From positions 1 through 5,593 of the forward strand of contig JAHIHJ010000166.1 in NCBI GenBank assembly GCA_018899795.1: DNA of 5,593 nt. Reading direction: 5' to 3'. Shown piece after piece: positions 1 to 4,678 of the stretch. Position numbers and translations under genes: made by a program. Each line of letters begins with the position of its first letter. The first letter of the stretch is position 1. The DNA comes from Methanobacteriota archaeon (GTDB taxonomy: Archaea; Halobacteriota; Methanosarcinia; Methanosarcinales; Methanoperedenaceae). The notes under the pieces are model-generated. The model saw nothing but the letters and a program-made list of their open reading frames with translations. It was not told the origin of the DNA and ran no database searches.

Positions 1-409
1 CTCCCAGTTCTACCATTTCCTTCTGCGTCAATCCCACAATGTTGCATTTCTTTGACCATATCATCATAGGCATGGACCCGATCGCCGCTTCTTTTTCTTC
101 TTTTTCACCTTCGGGACTTATTATGGTCATTCCAAGAGAGAGAGGTGCGGAATATGTGATGTTCCGAAGCCTTGCTTCAGTAGGATAGAGTTTGTCGACC
201 GCACCGTCAGCTTCCCTTACTACCGGGTGACCAACGCGGATCTTCCCGAGCCTTACATATGTGCCCTCGATATCTGTTTCGATGATCCTCTGTTCATCAA
301 TGACTTTCTGAAGACCGTATTCCAGGAAATCATTGAATGATTCAACGTGATGCCTGACGATTTTTTCACTTGTAAAATATGCTCTTGATAATACTCTTCT
401 ATCTAACAT
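1..409 (-). CDS. rpoB2: DNA-directed RNA polymerase subunit B'' (N-terminal part, runs off the window)
   Basis: The first 136 codons of archaeal RpoB'', the N-terminal half of the split second-largest RNA polymerase subunit (protrusion and lobe region), are present; the 3' part lies beyond position 1. Family-typical stretches are SFNDFLEYGLQKVIDEQ (about residues 24-40), VGHPVVREADGAV followed by LYPTEARLRN (about 59-83), and SMPMMIWSKKCNIVGLT (112-128), just before the region that normally leads to the ED.DPGG motif. The start is the ATG at 407-409. It has a GAGGT ribosome-binding site (413-417, minus strand) three bases upstream, and the MLDRRVL beginning matches methanogen B'' proteins. 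The gene sits 26 bp after rpoH in the same orientation, the classic archaeal rpoH-rpoB''-rpoB'-rpoA order. A start independent of any B' fusion indicates a split B subunit, which is useful for taxonomy. Confidence 0.95.
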   Translation of the reverse strand, partial: MLDRRVLSRAYFTSEKIVRHHVESFNDFLEYGLQKVIDEQRIIETDIEGTYVRLGKIRVGHPVVREADGAVDKLYPTEARLRNITYSAPLSLGMTIISPEGEKEEKEAAIGSMPMMIWSKKCNIVGLTQKEMVELG

Positions 410-435
410 ACAACCTCATACGTTAATCTGATTAT

Positions 436-693
436 TCATGCGATAACTAATCTGTAAAAAATTGACTTTCCGGCAGTCTGACTCATCCGGGTTATTCGGA
501 CAACATCGCCGACTTTTGCTTTAATGGAAACAGCAACCGGGTCAGTGATATGGATCTTTGGCATCTGTTCTTTGTTTATATTATATTCGGATAATGTCTT
601 TTCTAAATCGTTTTTTTCTAAGATCTCATGCATTGGCACCATTCTATGTTCCAGGGGGTTGAATTCCCTTGCTGTAATATCTTTCTCCTTCAT
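436..693 (-). CDS. rpoH: DNA-directed RNA polymerase subunit H (RpoH/Rpb5)
   Basis: This 85-aa protein is the archaeal counterpart of the C-terminal assembly domain of eukaryotic Rpb5, a structural subunit at the lower jaw of RNA polymerase. Recognisable family blocks are EHRMVPMHEIL (about residues 15-25), YNINKEQMPKI followed by DPVAVSIKAKVGDVVRI (37-67), and the C-terminal TAGKSIFYRLVIA. Its length is normal or slightly long for the family (about 75-85 aa) because of a short N-terminal extension. The ATG at 691-693 is preceded by GGAGGTAA (698-705, minus strand), a near-perfect Shine-Dalgarno, which fixes the start. It lies 21 bp downstream of the tRNA-Lys 3' end and 26 bp upstream of rpoB''. 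No room for a separate promoter exists between tRNA and rpoH, so it is probably co-transcribed with the tRNA or driven from a promoter inside it. Confidence 0.96.
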   Translation of the reverse strand: MKEKDITAREFNPLEHRMVPMHEILEKNDLEKTLSEYNINKEQMPKIHITDPVAVSIKAKVGDVVRITRMSQTAGKSIFYRLVIA

Positions 694-703
694 GCAGTTA
701 CCT

Positions 704-718
704 CCCGTACAGAACGGG
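704..718 (-). promoter_or_regulatory. Small hairpin joining the tRNA-Lys 3' end and the rpoH Shine-Dalgarno
   Basis: On the minus strand the sequence CCCGT-TCTGT-ACGGG forms a perfect 5-bp stem with a 5-nt loop. Its left arm (714-718) is the last three acceptor-stem bases plus the discriminator G of tRNA-Lys and one trailer base. Its right arm (704-708) includes the first two G residues of the rpoH GGAGG ribosome-binding site. In a joint transcript this fold would compete with both the tRNA acceptor stem and ribosome binding, so tRNA folding or 3' processing could free the rpoH start region. The pairing is seen in the sequence. The regulatory role is inference, and a 5-bp stem can arise by chance. 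Confidence 0.35.
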
Positions 719-803
719 CTCGGAGGGATTTGAACCCTCGACCATCGGGTATCTTTTCTTTCGAATAAAAGCCCGGTGCTCTGCCTGACTGAGCTACGAG
801 CCC
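715..803 (-). tRNA. tRNA-Lys (anticodon UUU) with a 15-nt intron
   Basis: A full cloverleaf can be drawn on the minus strand. The acceptor stem GGGCTCG/CGAGCCC is seven perfect pairs, with discriminator G73 at 715. The D stem is GCTC/GAGC, and the T arm is GAGGG-TTCAAAT-CCCTC with a perfect 5-bp stem. The anticodon stem is CCGGG/CCCGA, with four pairs and a C27-A43 mismatch at its outer end. The anticodon loop becomes CTTTTAA, anticodon TTT (767-769), once a 15-nt intron at 751-765 is removed between positions 37 and 38. The mature length is 74 nt and no CCA is encoded. It decodes AAA and probably AAG. It stands between tpiA and rpoH in the same orientation, unusually tight against rpoH. Lys identity rests on the anticodon plus the canonical Lys-type loop. 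Confidence 0.96.
751..765 (-). other. Archaeal tRNA intron at canonical position 37/38 with a complete BHB motif
   Basis: The intron is TTCGAAAGAAAAGAT on the minus strand. It builds a textbook bulge-helix-bulge substrate for the archaeal tRNA splicing endonuclease. The outer helix is the anticodon stem. The central 4-bp helix pairs C32-U35 with AAAG (753-756). The first 3-nt bulge is U36-A37-U and the second is A-U-A38. The inner helix is two base pairs (UC/GA) closed by a GAAA tetraloop. Cleavage after the second base of each bulge releases exactly 15 nt and restores CUUUUAA. At 15 nt this is close to the short end of known archaeal tRNA introns, and every base has a place in the fold. Confidence 0.9.
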
Positions 804-938
804 CAAAATTTTATCCACTAAGCTTACGTATCCGCCTTTAATCAATGATAATAAATACTCAATAATCAATTGCAAGTTATGTTAGAACCTCGTGGACGTG
901 CGCCCCTCATACGACATCATATAATTTAAACCTTTCTC
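804..938 (-). promoter_or_regulatory. tpiA-tRNA intergenic spacer with candidate box A elements
   Basis: This 135-bp A+T-rich spacer holds no convincing gene. Two TATA-like blocks face the tRNA on the minus strand. TTTAAATTAT at 921-930, just behind the tpiA stop and preceded by purine-rich AGAAAGG, resembles a BRE plus box A and would start transcription near 895-900. ATTTATTAT at 848-856, about 50 bp upstream of the mature tRNA 5' end, would give a leader of roughly 20-25 nt. Either could drive the tRNA-rpoH-rpoB'' transcript. I cannot tell which is used from sequence alone, and A+T-rich spacers produce such matches easily. Confidence 0.4.
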
Positions 939-1607
939 TCATATCTTTCCCACAAGATCAAGAAGAGCTGCCCTGGGGTCCTTTGCCTTGATGACACCTG
1001 ATGCGAGAAGAACGCCCGAAGTTCCAAGTTCAAGCGCTGCCGCAACATCTTCGCCTTTAGATATTCCTGCCCCGCAAAGTATTTTTACCCCTGGATCGAT
1101 TTTTTTTACGACCGCTACAGATCCTCTGACTATTTCCGGATCTGCTTTTGAGACGGGGATCCCCGAACCGATCAACTCAGGAGGTTCGATCGCTACAAAA
1201 TCGGGGGACAGCGCAGCCGCAGCCGATGTGACCGCGACATTGTTCGTACATACGATCGTGGTCAGTCCGGCATTTTTTGCAGCTCTTACCGCTGAATCTA
1301 TATCTGATAATAAAAGACGGCGTTCTGAATGGTTTATGAGGGTCCCGCGCGCGCCTGCTGCCAGTATACATTCTGCTGTGACATGACCTGTAAAGCTTCC
1401 TGCCCCCACACCGTCGATATGCTGGGCATACACCGGGATCTTTACTGAACAAGCTACCCTGTATATATCAGGTATCTGGGGAACTGCGATTATGCTGACC
1501 CCATGGTCTCGGCTCACTTCTTCACAATACCGTGCCATGATCACTGCCTTTTCGCCTGTGCTTTCAGCATAGGTCTTAAAATTGACCACTATCAGCGGCT
1601 TCTTCAT
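939..1607 (-). CDS. tpiA: Triosephosphate isomerase (archaeal type)
   Basis: This cytosolic enzyme interconverts dihydroxyacetone phosphate and glyceraldehyde 3-phosphate in gluconeogenesis/glycolysis. The 222-aa length fits the short archaeal TIM-barrel form; bacterial and eukaryotic enzymes are about 250 aa. Catalytic residues are visible: Asn9 and Lys11 in VVNFKTY, His93 in INHSERR, and the base Glu141 in AIEPPELIGSG. Phosphate-binding glycines follow in the flexible loop 6 region (147-149), CGAGIS (178-183) and LLASGV (200-205). The start ATG at 1605-1607 puts the NFK motif at the usual distance from the N terminus, with a modest AGGA site eight bases upstream. It lies 21 bp downstream of the KaiC-like gene in the same direction, so co-transcription is likely. 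No lesion is seen. Confidence 0.96.
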   Translation of the reverse strand: MKKPLIVVNFKTYAESTGEKAVIMARYCEEVSRDHGVSIIAVPQIPDIYRVACSVKIPVYAQHIDGVGAGSFTGHVTAECILAAGARGTLINHSERRLLLSDIDSAVRAAKNAGLTTIVCTNNVAVTSAAAALSPDFVAIEPPELIGSGIPVSKADPEIVRGSVAVVKKIDPGVKILCGAGISKGEDVAAALELGTSGVLLASGVIKAKDPRAALLDLVGKI

Positions 1608-1628
1608 CGGCAGGATCCTGAAAAATAA

Positions 1629-2396
1629 TTATCGGAACACTTCTTCGTGAGGATGCACCACTATACCATTTGCAGTTATCTCATATGGATGAATATTCTG
1701 GCTGTGGTTTGAGCCCCTCATTTTGAAGATCTCGATACTTCGCTCTCTTACGGTATCCTTACGCTTGTAATACATCACGATCGTACCTTCAGTGACAAAG
1801 GTCTCAACGCCGAATCTGCTTGCATTGTTCTCGTCCACTGTCTCACATGTCATGAGGGAAGTCAATCCAAGGATCTCAAGTGTGGTGCTTAATTTCAGGA
1901 GTTCTACCCTTATCTTCGCAGGATCACTGAGATAGAATCCGATAGATGTAGTTCCGTCTACAAGAGCGCGTTTTGCATCTATGTCTTCCTGTATCGCTAT
2001 TATCTGGTCAAGCATGTTGCGCATATCGAATGGTCTTACGTCCACGTATTTCTCATGTGAAGGTATGCCGATCTTGGTTGAACATGCGTCCAGTATGGCG
2101 AGTTTGCCTTCTTCTTCCAGAGCTTCAAAGTCCCATCCGAACTGTTTTACGTTTTCCCTGACCTGTTCCGGACGCTCTTCAGTGGCGATATAAATACCAT
2201 TTTCCCCGTATTTTGTAATGCCATTATAAAGATATTGAAGTCCAAATATAGTCTTGCCTGCGCCTGCTGAGCCAGAAACAAGGTATGATCGATTTCTCAG
2301 GAGCCCCCCGCCGCAAAGTTCATCAAAGCCCGGGATCCCTGTAGGAACGCGCTGTGTTGCGCCTGATTCAGATTTGGTATGCTTTTTATCCGACAT
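1629..2396 (-). CDS. Single-domain KaiC-like RecA-superfamily ATPase
   Basis: This 255-aa protein holds one KaiC/RadA-type ATPase domain. The entry motif is VPTGIPGFDELCGGGL (17-32), the Walker A is GSAGAGKT (42-49), and paired catalytic acidic residues lie in ATEERPEQV (71-79, Glu73/Glu74). Walker B is RALVDGTTS (143-151, Asp147). The C-terminal KMRGSNHSQNIHPYEI (225-240) is typical of archaeal KaiC homologues. There is one domain only, unlike double-domain cyanobacterial KaiC, and no kaiA or kaiB is in the window, so a clock role should not be assumed. Related archaeal proteins are proposed signalling or regulatory ATPases; substrate and partners are unknown here. An AGGTG site (2404-2408) seven bases upstream supports the ATG at 2394-2396. 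It leads a probable two-gene unit with tpiA and is divergent from the phosphoribosyltransferase gene. Confidence 0.9.
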   Translation of the reverse strand: MSDKKHTKSESGATQRVPTGIPGFDELCGGGLLRNRSYLVSGSAGAGKTIFGLQYLYNGITKYGENGIYIATEERPEQVRENVKQFGWDFEALEEEGKLAILDACSTKIGIPSHEKYVDVRPFDMRNMLDQIIAIQEDIDAKRALVDGTTSIGFYLSDPAKIRVELLKLSTTLEILGLTSLMTCETVDENNASRFGVETFVTEGTIVMYYKRKDTVRERSIEIFKMRGSNHSQNIHPYEITANGIVVHPHEEVFR

Positions 2397-2436
2397 ATAT
2401 AAACACCTGACGTGCTACTATTGTTTTACTGATAGA

Positions 2437-2444
2437 TATATTTT
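2437..2444 (-). promoter_or_regulatory. Candidate box A for the KaiC-like/tpiA unit
   Basis: On the minus strand AAAATATA lies about 45 bp upstream of the KaiC-like ATG. With the usual spacing of about 25 bp to the start site, transcription would begin near 2412-2418, leaving a short leader that still contains the AGGTG ribosome-binding site. A second TTTATATA at 2397-2404 is too close to the ATG to act as this gene's promoter. Confidence 0.45.
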
Positions 2445-2482
2445 GTTTATTTCATCTTAATGATTATTATGAATAAAAATCT

Positions 2483-2496
2483 CAAAACCTATATAT
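2483..2496 (+). promoter_or_regulatory. Candidate BRE plus box A for the phosphoribosyltransferase/MTAP unit
   Basis: CAAAAC followed by CTATATAT resembles a BRE and TATA box. It is centred about 36 bp before the ATG at 2529, which predicts a start site close to 2515-2520 and a very short leader. The GGAG at 2514-2517 and GGGTG at 2519-2523 are the only ribosome-binding candidates, so the exact start site decides whether the leader carries one. The divergent region 2397-2528 otherwise holds no gene. Confidence 0.5.
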
Positions 2497-2528
2497 CAGA
2501 GTAATTCCTCTTTGGAGCGGGTGTTATT

Positions 2529-3230
2529 ATGGTACTACCGGATAAATTCAAGTGCGTCATAACGAACTGGGATTACATTTATGACCTGTGCAGGCATGTC
2601 GCGAACGATGTCAAGAGATCGGGGTATGAACCCGATACGATAATAGCCCTTGCGCGCGGGGGCTGGTTCGCAGGAAGGGTCCTGTGCGATTTCCTGGGGC
2701 TGAACGACCTTACGAGCCTGAAGATCGAACATTATGTGGGTACGGCGAACGCGGGGGGCGAACCTGCTATCAGGTACCCGCTTGCAGATAAAGCGGTCGC
2801 GGGCAAGAAAGTGCTTATCGTGGACGATATCTGTGATACAGGCAAGAGCATCGTGCATTCAAGGGATTACGTCTTAAAACAGCATCCTGTCGAGGTAAGG
2901 ACAGCCGTATTACAGTACCTCTACACTTCAGAGGTAAAACCCGATTATATAGGCGAAGTCATGGAGGAATGGGGATGGATAGTGTATCCCTGGAACTTCA
3001 TAGAGGATATGATAGATATCATCTCCCGCCTAATGGTTAAAGAAAAACTGGATGAATGGACCATACCGAAAATAAGGTCAGGGCTGTTGAAATATCATAA
3101 TATCGACCCCATCAGCTTTGAGATCGCCCAGCCAGACAGACTGGATGAGATACTTGCAGAGATGGTAAGGAGAGGGATTGTTAAAACGAAGAACGTTCAG
3201 GGCGAAAAGACCTGGAAATACAACGGATAG
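2529..3230 (+). CDS. Purine-type phosphoribosyltransferase (PRTase, Hpt1-like archaeal family)
   Basis: This 233-aa soluble type I phosphoribosyltransferase transfers a nucleobase to PRPP. The diagnostic PRPP-binding motif KKVLIVDDICDTGKS lies at residues 93-107, and the diphosphate loop ALARGGWFAGR at 40-50. EEWGWIVYPWNF (146-157) is typical of the archaeal branch annotated as Hpt1-like or xanthine/hypoxanthine PRTase. Beyond about residue 165 there is a C-terminal extension ending in EMVRRGIVKTKN and GEKTWKYNG, which reads like a small winged-helix-type module of unknown role. The base used cannot be read from the sequence. The methylthioadenosine phosphorylase 7 bp downstream suggests adenine or hypoxanthine salvage. 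The start ATG at 2529 has GGAG/GGGTG upstream. Confidence 0.9.
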   Translation: MVLPDKFKCVITNWDYIYDLCRHVANDVKRSGYEPDTIIALARGGWFAGRVLCDFLGLNDLTSLKIEHYVGTANAGGEPAIRYPLADKAVAGKKVLIVDDICDTGKSIVHSRDYVLKQHPVEVRTAVLQYLYTSEVKPDYIGEVMEEWGWIVYPWNFIEDMIDIISRLMVKEKLDEWTIPKIRSGLLKYHNIDPISFEIAQPDRLDEILAEMVRRGIVKTKNVQGEKTWKYNG

Positions 3231-3237
3231 TGAAAAT

Positions 3238-4095
3238 ATGAAGGCAGATATAGCAATAATCGGCGGAAGCGGGGTTTATGACGCTTCTATGCTGGACAAC
3301 GTGACAGAAGTGGAGATAGATACGCCTTTCGGGAAGCCATCTGATGCTATCACGATAGGCTCTTTCGGGGATATGAACGTGGCTTTTCTTCCCAGGCACG
3401 GCAAGGGGCACAGGATCTCCCCGAGTAAACTGAACTCAAGGGCTAATATCCTGGCTCTTAAGAAACTGGGCGTGACAAGGATCATCTCAGCTTCAGCCGT
3501 GGGCAGCCTGAAGCCTGAACTCAAGCCTCTTGATATCGTTATCCCGGACCAGATATTCGACAGGACGCGCCTTCGCGAGAGCACGTTCTTTGATGAGGGT
3601 ATAGTCGTCCATACCGGGTTTGCAGATCCGTTCTGCCCTGAGATGAACTCGATGCTGGCAGGCATTACGAAAAAGCTCGGCTACAGGGTGCATAATAAGG
3701 GTACATACGTCTGCATGGAGGGTCCGCAGTTCTCAACGCGCGCTGAATCAAAGGTCTATCAGAAGCTCGGCTTTGACATTATCGGAATGACAGCTCTCCC
3801 TGAAGCAAAACTGGCGCGGGAGGCTGAGATGTGCCTGAGCATTATTGCTACGGTGACCGACTACGACGTCTGGCATGAGGAAGATGTGACCATTGACATA
3901 GTGATCCAGAACGCTATGAAGAACGAGGAGGCTGTGCGCAATATCATCAAGGAGGCTATCACGAAGATATCTCTGGAGAGGAACTGCGTGTGCGCGAATG
4001 CGCTGGCTGGGGCTATACTTACGGCGCCGGATAAGATACCTGTGGAGACAAAGAGGAAGCTGAATGATCTGATAGGGAAGTATTTGCCAGGGTGA
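3238..4095 (+). CDS. mtnP: S-methyl-5'-thioadenosine phosphorylase
   Basis: This 285-aa phosphorylase cleaves methylthioadenosine with phosphate to adenine and 5-methylthioribose 1-phosphate, clearing a by-product of SAM use. Visible motifs are IIGGSGVYD (7-15), LPRHGKGHRISPS (51-63, phosphate-binding Arg53/His54), SASAVGSL (84-91), EGPQFSTRAES (161-171) and IIGMTALPEA (181-190). ATVTDYDVW (204-212) carries the Asp-Tyr-Asp arrangement that in MTAP enzymes contacts the 6-amino group of adenine, favouring MTA over methylthioinosine. A Cys-Val-Cys near the C terminus (250-252) matches the CXC reported in thermostable archaeal homologues; Cys133, Cys159 and Cys199 could form further bonds. I chose ATG 3238 because IIGGSG then falls at its usual place; an in-frame ATG at 3178 would overlap the upstream gene and add unconserved sequence. 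It is the second gene of the unit. Confidence 0.93.
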   Translation: MKADIAIIGGSGVYDASMLDNVTEVEIDTPFGKPSDAITIGSFGDMNVAFLPRHGKGHRISPSKLNSRANILALKKLGVTRIISASAVGSLKPELKPLDIVIPDQIFDRTRLRESTFFDEGIVVHTGFADPFCPEMNSMLAGITKKLGYRVHNKGTYVCMEGPQFSTRAESKVYQKLGFDIIGMTALPEAKLAREAEMCLSIIATVTDYDVWHEEDVTIDIVIQNAMKNEEAVRNIIKEAITKISLERNCVCANALAGAILTAPDKIPVETKRKLNDLIGKYLPG

Positions 4096-4102
4096 AGGGC
4101 GC

Positions 4103-4118
4103 TTTTTTTTACATTTTT
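4103..4118 (+). terminator. T-tract terminator after mtnP
   Basis: Eight T residues (4103-4110), then ACA and five more T residues, follow the mtnP stop by seven bases. Archaeal RNA polymerase terminates at such T-runs without needing a strong hairpin; only a trivial GGGCGC precedes it. Position and orientation fit the end of the PRTase-mtnP unit. Confidence 0.65.
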
Positions 4119-4209
4119 AGGCTTCGTTCAAGTTAGGAAAATAATACTTTCGCGCCGCTCACCCTGTGTTTATATATGCAGATGAACCTGTGAAAGCCAC
4201 GGTGGTAAT

Positions 4210-4563
4210 ATTAACAGGAAAGAGCTGCGTCACGACAGGCATACGGTGTCGCTGCTGACTGATCATATGGTGTTCGCCCCGAAATACAGGGGAAAGATGC
4301 TTATTTGGCGATGTGGCGATGATATGCGAGGGGATCATTTGTAAGACATGTGTAGAGATGGATATCCAGGTCATAGAAATAGCTGTCAACCCCGACCATG
4401 TGCATATTTTCTTTTAAGGAAAGAATTTCCCCACCTTCGGGAATGGTGTGGAGATCATCTCTGGGCTCCGAGCTGTTTCCATGGGTCTGTGGGGCAGGGA
4501 TGGGATGTCGTGGAAAAATATATTCGTGAGCAAGATGTATATGAATATAATAGGGAGAAATAG
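4210..4563 (+). pseudogene. tnpA: IS200/IS605 TnpA (Y1 HUH transposase), frameshifted and internally deleted
   Basis: Three frames together spell a TnpA. Frame 1 from about 4219 reads KELRHDRHTVSLLTDHMVFAPKYRGKML. An extra T near 4303-4306 shifts reading to frame 2, which gives GDVAMICEGII and then IQVIEIAVNPDHVHIFF, with the metal-binding HUH motif as HVH, ending at TAA 4415-4417. From 4411 frame 1 resumes with LRKEFPHLREW, LWAPSCFHGSVG and WDVVEKYIREQ, with the catalytic Tyr codon at 4519-4521 and stop TAG at 4561-4563. Roughly 20 residues expected between HVHIFF and LRKEF, the part with the conserved KGRSS-like segment, are missing. No ATG or GTG lies in frame at the 5' end. The copy cannot make an intact transposase, but the remaining wording is well preserved, so decay looks fairly recent. 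Confidence 0.88.
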
Positions 4564-4582
4564 AGAAAACGATAGCTACAGG

Positions 4583-4602
4583 CCTCGTACATTTGTACGG
4601 GG
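4583..4602 (+). repeat. Hairpin, candidate right-end structure of the IS200/IS605 remnant
   Basis: CCTCGTAC-ATTT-GTACGGGG forms an 8-bp stem (one G-T wobble) with a 4-nt loop, 20 bp after the tnpA stop. IS200/IS605 transposases recognise subterminal hairpins of this kind at the right end, so the position fits. It could instead act as a transcription barrier; no T-run follows directly. The rest of the gap up to 4678 shows only T-rich tracts at 4628-4632 and 4643-4648 and one copy of a 12-bp repeat. Confidence 0.55.
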
Positions 4603-4629
4603 TATACCGGTGACTGCCGTGCGATAGTT

Positions 4630-4641
4630 TTTCATGCATCC
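4630..4641. repeat. 12-bp direct repeat, left copy (TTTCATGCATCC)
   Basis: The identical 12-mer recurs at 5503-5514, and the two copies flank the GNAT/small-protein pair. Homology stops sharply on both sides. It could mark an insertion boundary or an attachment-like site. One such 12-mer pair is roughly what chance would give in a window this size, so confidence in any meaning is low. Confidence 0.35.
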
Positions 4642-4678
4642 GTTTTTTACTGATTATGGGCACGTAAAATGATCGTAT

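Larger units (their letters stand above)
4169..4603 (+). mobile_element. Decayed IS200/IS605-family element (tnpA-only type)
   Basis: Between mtnP and the GNAT gene lies a remnant of a single-strand-transposing IS200/IS605 element. It includes a broken tnpA (about 4210-4563), a 3' hairpin at 4583-4602, and upstream a box A-like TTTATATATG (4169-4178). Short complementary arms CCTGT (4187-4191) and ACAGG (4214-4218) could be what is left of a left-end structure. No tnpB/IscB-like gene accompanies it. The outer limits are uncertain because these elements lack terminal inverted repeats and target duplications. I set them by the promoter-like box and the hairpin. Confidence 0.6.

Noticed and set aside
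690..875. 61-codon minus-strand ORF across the tRNA containing LVAQSGRAPGF
   Set aside because: That peptide is the well-known false translation of a tRNA gene; the cloverleaf explains the sequence.
895..930. Possible box C/D small RNA starting with ATGATGT
   Set aside because: The C box is imperfect and no matching D box (CTGA) lies at a suitable distance.
988..1386. 132-codon plus-strand ORF opposite tpiA
   Set aside because: It is antisense to an intact triosephosphate isomerase, rich in Ser/Pro/Ala from reverse reading, and has no recognisable motif.
3178..3237. 20-codon N-terminal extension of mtnP from an upstream ATG
   Set aside because: It overlaps the end of the PRTase gene, lacks a ribosome-binding site, reads as basic non-family sequence, and displaces the IIGGSG motif from its normal position.
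4348..4410. N-terminal third of the 71-codon plus-strand ORF ending at 4563
   Set aside because: This part is out-of-frame tnpA; only the segment from about 4411 belongs to the transposase.
4570..4627. CGATAG direct repeat around the IS right-end hairpin
   Set aside because: A 6-bp repeat is expected by chance, and this IS family does not make target duplications.
4301..4663. 120-codon minus-strand ORF over the IS remnant
   Set aside because: It is the reverse shadow of the tnpA pieces, which are clearly recognisable on the plus strand.
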